A stretch of 64,000 bases of DNA from Argyresthia goedartella (Eukaryota > Arthropoda > Insecta > Lepidoptera > Argyresthiidae), in contig OX463818.1 in assembly GCA_949825045.1 (NCBI GenBank), forward strand, positions 27,916,906 through 27,980,905, given 5' to 3'. This document shows positions 36,901-48,900 of the stretch, in pieces. Numbering within the stretch: the first letter of the stretch is position 1; the number at the start of each line of letters is the position of its first letter. The notes under the pieces are model-generated. The model did no database searches and was not told the DNA's origin. It saw only the letters and a program-made list of their open reading frames with translations. Both the position numbers and the translations under genes were made by a program.

Positions 36901-39900
36901 TCAAAGTATAACAATATATTATGGACTCACGATGGAAAAACTTGACGCCCAGCCTTCAGCGACCAATTTTGTTGTTTGTTTATAAGAGTAAACAGTGCAT
37001 ATGGCGTCTACGTAGTAAGCTAACGCTCCATTTATTCTCAATTGCCTAGCGTTAGTACGCAAAAGTTCTCTCGGGCCACATGCATCCTTCGAACCGTCAC
37101 TTGCACGTTTGTTGGCTTGGGCAACATTTCGCTTCCCTGCAGATCTATTGGCAACTTCTGCAGCAGTGGTCAACTCATCAGCATTCCAAGTTTGCACTAT
37201 ATCCACGCACCTTTTCTTTGTCTTGTAAGATGACTCTTTGAATGACTTATGAGGTCTTCCTGGACTTGAACAGGTGTCGAAGTGCTTGGACTGCTCAGTT
37301 CAACCTTAAAGTCGAACACCCTCCAACCAACTTTGATTCTTCAGTAGAAAGTGATCCTTTGATCTACATGATGACTCCCATTTTTCGGACATTTTCGGAG
37401 AAGCCAATTTTGACTTGCTTGCTGAGTCTTCAGTCATATCAGCCAGACCAAATGTCGCCGTAAAGGTATTCGAAAAGCCGTGAAATTCAGTTTTCCTTTT
37501 CTTGTATCAGCCATTTTTCGAAAAATTCTTTTTCGAAATTACAATGATTTGTTCTGAAAAATGTGAAAAAAAAGACGCATAATGAGCAGGTTTGAGCGTG
37601 AAAAATAAGATTCATATTAAGGATGAGAGTCTTAGTAACATCATATCCAAAATTTAGTCTGGATACATCTGGATACAAAAAGTTCCAGTCTTTGAAAGTT
37701 TCCAAATAGCAAAAAAATATTAAAATTTTTCCGCTATGTTTTCAGGTGATGATATTCATGTCATGACAACTGATATCAAACTCAAGTGGAAAATCGACCA
37801 ATAAGCAATCGCAAAGTCGCAATAAAGAAGCTAAGTGAAATATATTATTTACTAGCTGATGCCAGTAACTGCATCTGTGTGTTCCTAGGAATTATCATTT
37901 ACCGAGATAACGTTACCCTCTTTCTAGTGCAGTCGGATAAAAAGTATCCTATATGTTAATCTAGATCATAAACTATCTCTGTGCTAAATTCAAATCCGTT
38001 CGGCCGTTTGAGCGCGATTGAGGCACAAACACACAAACATCCAAACATTGAAACATCGCTTCTTTCACATTTATAAATTAGTTGGATAAGGCACAGGTCT
38101 CGCATTCTTGCCTGTACAGGCAATGTACATTATTTCATTATTTTGTGAAGACTAGTACTACTACTTGAATTTAGTTTGGGCAGTCAAATCAAAGTTATTC
38201 ACGGTTTTACTTATGCAGTGTTTTGTCTAGCTTAGAAAATTGACATTACCTCGACGTTTGAAAAGGACAATACACTGTATAAGTTAAACCGTGAATAACT
38301 ATTTTTATTAGTAAAGACGTATGGGTATAAGGTATATTACAGTTGACCCAGTTATCGACCGCCTCCGCCTGATGATTGTAGTTGCAGCTCATAGCCAGCA
38401 CCGCCTTCTTAACTGTGTCAATTCCGACTGGACTGAAGTCGAAAGGAGTGGAGGTCAACGCCGGCCTGGAGCGGAGCCCATGCAGAGTGGCATCCTTAAC
38501 GATGGGATCCATAACGACTGGGGGAGCCGAGAAAAATCTGTTAAGACCGTTGAGATCGACGTCACCAACCATTTGATTCTGGGGCTTACCGACACCTAGA
38601 GATCTCAGGAATTTCCACACTTCGGAAGGGGTGTAGTTTTGAATGCACTCAAAGATGTGGCGGCGCTTGGCATCACGGCACATACGGTTACAACGGTTCC
38701 GGAGGCATTTGTAGGCAGCAAAATTATCGTCGGTGGGTTCCTTTTTATGCTGATATTTAGCTCGGTTCCGTTTAGCCATCAACCGTTTGATGGGGTCCGT
38801 GAGCCAAGGCGCAGGAAGGTGTTTTACTTTGACCTTTTTGATGGGTGCGTGTTTGTCAAATAGTCCCAGAATAATTGTGTTGAAATGGTGGATCTTGTCG
38901 TCAACGGCCTCACTAGAAATGACAGGTGACCAATCGATTGATGATGCATCAGATTGGAGTAACGATGGATCAATCCCTTAAAGCTACGAAGAAAGATAAA
39001 TTTGGCTCTCAACAATCAATTACATGTTTACTCAAAACAGAACTCAGAGTGTATTTATATTTATTTATTTATTCCATCTTAGTTTTCAACTTTACAGATA
39101 ACAATCCAAAGCGTTATACCAAGCACACATAAAATGTAAAAAATCACATTAAAAATAAAATTTGCATATCACCTTACATCATGTCAATAAAATAAAAAAC
39201 ATAATTGTATGTTTTCCTTCAAAGTATAACAAGATATTATGGACTCACGATGGAAAAACTTGACGCCCCGCCTTCATCGACCAATTTTGTTGTTTGTTTA
39301 TAAGAGTAAACAATGCATATGGCGTCTACGTAGTAAGCTAACGCTCCATTTATTCTCAATTGCCTAGCGTTAGTACACAAAAGTTCTCTCGGGCCACATG
39401 CATCCTTCGAACCGTCACTTGCACGTTTGTTGGCTTGGGCAACATTTCGCTTCCCTGCAGATCTATTGGCAACTTCTGCAGCAGTGGTCAACTCATCAGC
39501 ATTCCAAGTTTGCACTATATCCACGCACCTTTTCTTTGTCTTGTAAGATGACTCTTTGAATGACTTATGAGGTCTTCCTGGACTTGAACAGGTGTCGAAG
39601 TGCTTGGACTGCTCAGTTCAACCTTAAAGTCGAACACCCTCCAACCAACTTTGATTCTTCAGTAGAAAGTGATCCTTTGATCTACATGATGACTCCCATT
39701 TTTCGGACATTTTCGGAGAAGCCAATTTTGACTTGCTTGCTGAGTCTTCAGTCATATCAGCCAGACCAAATGTCGCCGTAAAGGTATTCGAAAAGCCGTG
39801 AAATTCAGTTTTCCTTTTCTTGTATCAGCCATTTTTCGAAAAATTCTTTTTCGAAATTACAATGATTTGTTCTGAAAAATGTGAAAAAAAAGACGCATAA

Positions 39901-42900
39901 TGAGCAGGTTTGAGCGTGAAAAATAAGATTCATATTAAGGATGAGAGTCTTAGTAACATCATATCCAAAATTTAGTCTGGATACATCTGGATACAAAAAG
40001 TTCCAGTCTTTGAAAGTTTCCAAATAGCAAAAAATATTCAAATTGTTCCGCTATGTTTTCAGGTGATGATATTCATGTCATGACAACTTATAAAAAAGAA
40101 TAAAAAAAAAAGAATTGTCTAACCGTGTTCTAAAAGATCCATAGGCACAAATCACTGGTGTATTCACCATATTTCTCATAAGATGCTGTCGAATGTGCGT
40201 TTTTGTTGAAAGGGCAAAAAATGGAATTACCCATGCCCAGGAGTCTGACCTCCCTGCTATGACTTGGTCCCTACACATTGAGCGGGCATCAGTTGCTGTA
40301 GTAGTCAAATGTGTGGCACAATGTGAAGTACTGTATGAAATTGTGTATTCCTTAATACTCACCTTTGGCTCTAATACAGTAACTATTTGTACAAACGATA
40401 CTGAAATTATCTCCACTTTTTAGCTATTTAAAAAGGTACTATAGTACATTTTTATTTATTAGTCTTGGAAAAACTAGGCGATGAAGTAGACGAGGAAGCG
40501 GATTCTAAGATAAGATTAAAAACATTTTTATACAAAATATTTTTATTTTCTTACCTACTTACTTATATTTCACTGAATTGAATTGTTTATTAATAAACAT
40601 ATTTTACACGTCACTAGAGTAATAATTATATTAGTCATTATCATTATATCATTACTAACATAATTTCAATTTAGATTAAGCGTAATATTCAAAATATACA
40701 TTTCATATATTTTATAAAAATTTGATTGTTTATTGTTATTATTATTTTTTAATGGTTTCAGTTTAGTATACTTATTATATATTCCGATTTATTAATTATA
40801 TTATTGCACAACTTTATTGTTCTGACCAAGCGATTTTATAGAAGTCGTCTATCGAATAGCACGCATTTATCACTAACAGGTTTCTGTTTCTGAGGAAAGT
40901 TGTATCACTGGGTGTATCCTTTACATCATCAGGTATTACGTTATACAGTTTAGGGCCAATTGTGGACAAAAAGTGATCTGACTTGGCCAATCGTCTAGGC
41001 GTCACAAATAATAGGTGACCGCGTCTTGGGCTAGGTCTGATTTGCTTTTGAGCGTTCGTGGGGAAAATTTTGAGGTTTAGCCTTACGTGCTTACATATCT
41101 CCAGAATGTACAGGCTCGGAAGAGTTAAGTTATTACATAACATAACACAAACATAAACATTTATCGCACACAGGTAATAATTTTACGAGTATTATTAATT
41201 AAAAACTATTATAATAGTACAAAATATGTATTATCTATGAAATAGGCCCCAGGTTAGAGTATTTTCTTACTTCTTTACATTTTATTTTCAACATGACCTC
41301 CCCTGTTCCTTATACAATTTCTTAATCTACTTCTCAATTCACTTTTGACCACTCTGGTGATCTGCCACTAGCTGCCTTCTAATGTTTTGGATGCGTCACC
41401 TATTTTTTACTAACTACTCTATTTTTACCTAAAACCAGCAAAACACTGAACTGAATCCTTTAGAAAAAGAAAATTGGTACAAAGTATGGGTAAAAGTACA
41501 ATAACTTTAAAACATATTTTTTTGGAAGAGTGTTTCATAGTAACAATGGCTAGTTAGTTTTGACCCATGCTAGCATCTCCCAACGTATGAAGGTCGACTT
41601 ACCAGTAACCCTGTATAGTTCGTGCCAAGTTTATTTGTCTCTGAGCGAACTGTCACCTATCTCTCTCTCACCCCACCTTACCCTATTAAAGAAAGGTCAC
41701 AGCTCGCTCAGAGCCAGACGAAATTGGCGCGGCCTGTTATTGCCGAATCCAGCCCTCTTGTTTTCTTTGCAGGATGCCACGGACATCTCACTAAGATGGT
41801 GTCGCAAAAGTTTAATTTGCGAGAGAAGAGTGAGCCTCAGTCGTATGGCATAGGACTCAAAGAGATTTGGGAGGTCAAGCCAGAGGTAAGTAAATAAATG
41901 GATTTTGTTTTAAGTTACAACCAAACGTGTCAAACGTCAAAATACCACCGAAGGCGAAGGTCGAAGATGTAGGTAAGCGTATAACGGGACTGAGTTGGAG
42001 ATGGGTGGGACACTTGGCTAGATGGGGTGACGGACGGTGGACCAAAGCAGTCACAGAGTGGTGGCCAAGGAGAGACGGAAGGTATTATATGTATAAACCA
42101 TTTTTTTTTGTCGTCGGGGGTTCACTATAACACCCCTCTTTTTTATCGTCGGGGGTTAATTATAACACCCTTCTTTTTCGTCGTCGTGTTTTTTTATTAT
42201 AACACCCTTCTTTTTCGACGTCGGGGGCAATTATAACCCCTGTTTTTGGTCGTCGGGGGTTAATTATAACACCCCTCTTTTTCTTCGTTGGGGTCTACTA
42301 TAACACCCTTCCTTTTCGACGTCGTCGGGGGCAATTATAACACCCCTGTTTTTGGTCGTCGGGGGTTAATTATAACACCCCTCTTTTTTCGTCGTTGGGG
42401 TCAACTATAACACCCTTCTTTTTCGACGTCGGGGGCAATTATAACACCCCTGTTTTTGGTCGTCGGGGGTTAATTATAACACCCCTCTTTTTCGTCGTTG
42501 GGGTCAACTATAACACCCCTCTTTTTCGCCGTTGGGGGATATTTTTATAACACCCTTCTGTTTCGTTGTCGGGGGTTAATTATAACCCCTCTTTTTCGTC
42601 GTCGGGGGATATTTTTATAACACCCTTCTGTTTCGTTGTCGGGGGTTAATTATAACACCCTTCCTTTTCTTCTATGGGGGTTAAGAATAGCGTCACGCCG
42701 TTTCCTTTTCGGAGTGGCAGATAAAGCAGTGCTCAAGTTTAGCCAGTATTTGATTTCGCCATTTTCCTTGGCAGCGGGCGTGACCCCGCATTTTTTGTCA
42801 AAATAAGTTCAGCTATGATATACAATAGTAGTTTATGTGACTGCTACATAATGCCTAATTATATACGGTTACATACACTAGTTTATCTAGACACATATCA

Positions 42901-45900
42901 TAAGGTCTCTTTGATGTGTTCAGGAACTGCATGTTTGACCGGCACTGTGGCATTGATCATTGCTCTGCAGTTGTTTAGCTTGTTCAGTAGTACCAACTTC
43001 ACAGACAAACTAGGGGCGGCACGTAGGCGGGCGTCGTCGTTCGAAATTTGAATGTCATAATTTATGGTCAAATTTTCAGATAAGAAATGAGATTTTACCA
43101 ATTAGTGTTACATTATGCTGGTCTTAATGTGCGGTTTTTAGATGCAGTAAAGAGGGTTTATGATACGTGTGTAGATAAATTCATATAAATGCCCTTTTTT
43201 CAGAACCACCACCCCGGTTTAGTTGAGCACACAATCGGCTGGCCGCTAGACAAGAACACCTACGGCGGTTCCTTTATATACCACCTCAACACGCCCGAGG
43301 GAGAATCGCCCTTAGTGGCAGTGGGCTTCGTGGTGGGGCTGGACTATTCAAACCCTTACTTGAGTCCCTTCAGGGAGTTCCAGAAGTTCAAGACTCATCC
43401 CTATGTTTATCCGATGTTTGAAGGTTAGTAATTAATCATGTGAAAGTTATCACCGTCTGGATGTGGATGGAGTTATCACATGGATCCACTGCCGGGCTTA
43501 ATCCTCTCTCCATAGCAAGGGCGTATCCAGGATTTAACCTGGGGGGCAGCTCATACCTGTTTCGAGAAGATGGTCTGTCAGGTATATTGAAACAAAAAAA
43601 TCATGAATTTATTTTATCCCCCCCCCCCCCCCCCTAGAAGATGCTCCATAGTCTCAATAAACAGTAACTTCCGTGTGGTTTAATCAGCTCTGGAATAAGC
43701 AGGATTCTGTTTTGGATTAATATTACCATCTTTAATAGTTTGCCTGTTTACGTAGCGTCGAATCTTCAGTCGACTCAAAAGTTTATGAGCCATAAATGAC
43801 CTCTGACAGGTTCAAAAATTGGAGGTCGCATACGGCAAGACGAAAGGGTCGCGCGCTTGCATCCATTCAGAATCCATTATGCTTTGCGTCTCCGCGCGTC
43901 GCTAATGGGACACTCAGCCAAAAGTAGCGACTTAGGCTCGATTCCCACGGCATTGTCCTCCACCTTTTAAATCGTGTGAATCGAGCCTAAGGACGCGTCC
44001 AAGAACGTGCTACTGAATGCTCTTAAAAGTAGCATGTCGTTAAATTGGAGTGTGTACCGCAGGCGGCGCCCGCGTCGCGTACGGCGCGCGAGCCCTCGTG
44101 GAGGGCGGCTGGCAGTGTCTACCGCGAGCCAGCTTCCCTGGCGGCTGCCTGGCGGGCGACTCCGCCGGCTTCCTCAACGTGCCGCGCATCAAGGGCACGC
44201 ACAACGCCATGAAGAGCGGTGAGTCAATTCTGCTAGCAGGTTCCGTAGAAACTTGTAGAGAGCTATTATGTATGTATGTCAAGTTTATGGAAAAAGTTCG
44301 TCAATGACGGGAATTTAGTCTTTGAAATTATTTCTGCTTTTTAACCGACTTTAAAACGATTCTCAATTCGGTTGTATTGCCTACTACGTATGTTTGTGCG
44401 TGTGTCTATGTGTGGCTGTGTTGTAGTGGTCTTTTGAATGAACACCAGAGAAACAAACACCTAAATTCCAAAAAAAGCAACTAAACCAGCAATAAGAACT
44501 ATCAAATCTGCAAACTGGGAATATGCAGGAAACAAAACTGAAATAGTATTAGAATCTCAAAAAACTTTCTCAATTCAGGCAAAACTTTAGAAAAATTGCA
44601 AAGTTAGTCGCTACAAATAAAAATGTACTAAGCGTTTTTCAAAAACAACAAAAAACCTGGCCAGTTACACTGACAAAAAGTTCGAAACACGAAACTCGCA
44701 TCCAAACAAACCTCTTTGGGCTGTGCCTTGTACATAAGCGAGGTATCATATTATATTTTAACAAGAGTTTCTACGGGGTGGGCGGTGTGTAACAGATTTA
44801 TTGATATACCACCTGATGCTCGCAACTTCATCTGCGTGTTCATAGGAATTATCATTAACCGAGATAACGTTACCCTCCTTCTGGTGCAGTCGGATAAAAA
44901 TCCGGCTTTTAGTTCGCGAATTTCGTCACTAAGGTCACTTATTTTTTTCAAAATGAAGTCAATTTTCCGTTCAAAAGGTTGGAGCGCACTTACAATCGCA
45001 CGTTTTATTACATCCGTCTGTCACCAGGCTGTATCTCAAGAACCTAGCTAGCTAGAGAGTTGAAATTTTCACAGATTATGTATTTCTGTTGCCGCTATAA
45101 CAACAAATACTAAAAAAACAGGATAAAAGAAATATTTAAGGGGGCTCCCATACAACAATTCTTTCAATACCACATACAAACTTATGGATGCACCTGGTTA
45201 CGTACATGGAGTGTGAAAGTAACCGCACCAATAACTTTGTAAACAATATTTTGCTGTGTAAAATCCAAACTATTCACTCCACACCATCGCTTCCATTGAA
45301 CGGTGGTACGGAACCCTTCGTGCGCGATTTAGACTCGCACTTGACCGGTTTTTTACAATTTAATCTCAGATTTCTCGCTAAATATATCGTTTGCGGAATT
45401 CATAGATAAATAATACTATTCAACTGCCTGTGCATTATTAACATAAACATGAGCATTTATACAGGGTGTAACAGAAAGGTGTAGTCATATAGGAGGCTGG
45501 TGTTTTAGGGACATAATTCTGAACAACTTTCACCATGAAACCGATTTGTGGAAAGGAACTTTATTTTACTTCTCAACACAAATCAGCTGATCGCTCGGCC
45601 TAAAATATATAAAGAAGTAAAAAATAAAGTTGCTCTGATCAAATTGGTTTCATGGTGAAAGTGTTTTAGAATGATGTCCCCTAACAACCCCCTAAAACAT
45701 GAATACACCTTTCTGTTATACACAGTATCTTGCTTCTGGCCCCACACTAGGATAGCCTGTGTCGATGTCGTGGGAACTAGAAACAGTGACGTCACACACA
45801 TAAACATCCAAGACCGGGATTTTATTCTTCTTCCTTCCCAGCCAGTTAATAATTAAATAATCATAAGCGTGCCTAAATCACGTGACCAAAGAAGAGCGTG

Positions 45901-48900
45901 CTTGCTTGTACTGGTGTTTGTTTAGATTCGACCTCATTTGTCTATTTGATGGCGCCATTTGTCTGTACTGGACGCGAAGCTGTTTTGGATTCTATCAGGA
46001 AAAGCCCATGCCCAACAAAATTATATCGATATGAACTGAGTTGACGATGATGTTGATGCTTAGGTACCTTAAAGGGAAGTACATTTTCTGGTCGTAATCT
46101 ATGAGAAGCCGAAAAACGCGTATGCCCGTGGGGGCAGCTAGAAAACATTAAGTGCGTATTAATTTAACAGTTAGGTAATTGTACAGTTACATACATAGTG
46201 CGACCCCTTTTCCCACAAGAGGTGGCAGAGGCATAGATACGTTGTCAGCACCGGGATTCGAACCTGTATTTCCTGTGTGACAGGTGAGGGTGTAATCACT
46301 AGACCATGGGAGCTCTTAGTTACGTTTACGATGGGTTTATAAGTAAATATGTATTTTCACTAAGAACTTTTTTTTTGGGATCAAATAACAAATTTACAGT
46401 TTTCGGATTTTATTATTTATTTGCGCTATAAGACCTTGCTTTTTGCCAAATTTCATGATCCTAGGTCAACATAGGTTTAATTCCCTTGCGAGTATCAAGC
46501 AAATTTGGCAAGTTCAGCAAATTTGGGACTTAAACGGCCGTATTTTTTTATTGCGTGGACCTAGAAATTTGAATCTTTCATATCTCCAAGAGTCCACAGA
46601 CGTGAGTAATTGATATAAATTTCAATTTGATACCTGCACGCATTCCTGAGAAAAAGGGGGCACAACGGACGGACGGAGAACAAAGTGAGGATCACTTTAA
46701 TAAGGGTTCCTTTTTTCCTTATAACGAACCCTAAATATTCATAAAACTGAATCGCCAAAATATGTAATTTACCATGAAACGATATCGCTCAAATTCTTCA
46801 TATCGTCATGTATATGGCACAGGCATGCTGGCGGCGGAAGCGGCGATGGACCTGATCCTCTCCGGCGAAGCGACGCACGAGACAGGAGTGCAGCCACTGA
46901 AGTACGAAGAAAAGTTGAACAATTCCTACGTGTACAGAGAACTGAAGGTGTGTAGCATTTATGGCCTGTTTCACCAAGTCCGGATGAAGACTTTGTGTCA
47001 GATAAATCGTGATTTTAAGTAGTTTTATTATTATTTATCTACACACGTATCATAAACCCTCTTTACTGCGTACAAAAACCGCACGTTAGGATCAGCATAA
47101 TGTTAAACTACTTGGTAAAAACTCATTTCTTATTTGAAAAATTACACATTATGACATTCAAATTTCGAACGCCGACGCCTGCCTGCGTGCCGCCCCTACT
47201 TTGTTTGTGATGTTGGTACTACTGAACAAGCTAAACAATCGAAATTTGAATGTCAGTACCAACTTCACAGACAAACTAGGGACGGCACGCAGGTGGGCGT
47301 CGGCGTTCGAAATTTGAATGTCATTATATGTAGAAAAACTACACATAATGACCATTATGTGTAGTTTTCCAGATACGAAACGAGTTTTTACCAAGTAGTT
47401 TAACATAATGCTGATCGTAACGTGCGGTTTTTGAACGCAGTAAAGAGGGTTTATGATACGTGTGTAGATAATAGTAGTTTATGTGACTGCTACATAATGC
47501 CTAATTATGTACAGTTACATACACTAGTTTATCTACACACATATCATAAGCTCTCTTTGACGTGTTCAGGAACCGCATGTTTGACCGGCATTGTGGCTCT
47601 GCAGTTGTTTAGCTTGTTCTGTAGTACCAACGTGCCGCAGGCGGGCGTCGGCGTTCGAAATTTGAATGTCATAATATGCAGAAAAACTACACATTATGGT
47701 CATTATGTGTAATTTTTCAGATAAGAAATGAGTTTTTACCAAGTAGTTTAACATTATGCTGATCGTAACGTGCGGTTTTTTACGCAGTAAAGAGGGTTTA
47801 TGATACGTGTGTAGATAATAGTAGTTTATGTGACTGCTACATAATGGAGGGCATTAAAACTCGAGAGTGGGTTTATGAAACGAGCCGAAGGCGAGTTTCA
47901 TAATAATATCACTCGAGAGTTTTAAGGCCTAATTATGTACAGTTACATACACTAGTTTATTTACACACACACACACACACACACTTCAGGAACCGCATGT
48001 TTGACCGGCATTGTGGCTCTGCAGTTGTTTAGCTTGTTCTGTAGTACCAACTTCGGGCGTCGGCGTTCGAAATTTGAATGTCAGTACCAACTTCACAGAC
48101 AAAATAGGGACGGCACGCAGGCGGGCGTCGGCGTTCGAAATTTGAATGTCATTTTATGTAGAAAAACTTCACATAATGACCATAATGTGTAGTTTTCCAG
48201 ATACGAAACGAGTTTTTACCAAGTAGTTTAACATAATGCTGATCGTAACGTGCGGTTTTTGAACGCAGTTATGATACGTGTGTAGATAAAAGAAATTATG
48301 CCATTGTTTGTTTACAGGAAGTGCGCAACTGCCGTCCCTCGTTCCACACGAAGCTGGGACTGTTCGGCGGAGTCGCCTACTCCGGCTTCTCCACACTCGT
48401 GAGGGGCAAGGAGCCCTGGACCTTCAGCCATGGAGGTAACTGATGTTGTGATGCGGTCCGAATCAAATCAGTGGCCAAGGATTTTAGGGTTTTTTTATCT
48501 CATGGACCCATAATAGCTGGAATAGAGTTGAAATATAAACATAATGTGTATTTAAACATCGTGAGAAAACCTTCAATCAGCTATGACTGCGGCGATGGGC
48601 GAGCCCCCTGTCACGCAAAATGGAGTATTGAATATTTGGCCGAACGTTGGTACAACCGTGCCTCTGCCACCCCGTACGGGAAAAGGCGTGATGCTATGTT
48701 ATGTTATGAAACGCTACTGCAACAAATAATGAACAATATGGAACAAAAAAAATTAAGGTGTCCCAAGTCGTGTTTTTTTTGTATTTATTGACGGAACCGC
48801 GAGCCACTGTTATGCTTTCAATTATTAATATTTATATTAGACCTATAATTAATTAGTGCAATACACTCATATTAAGGAGTTCAATCTAAAAGTACAAATA

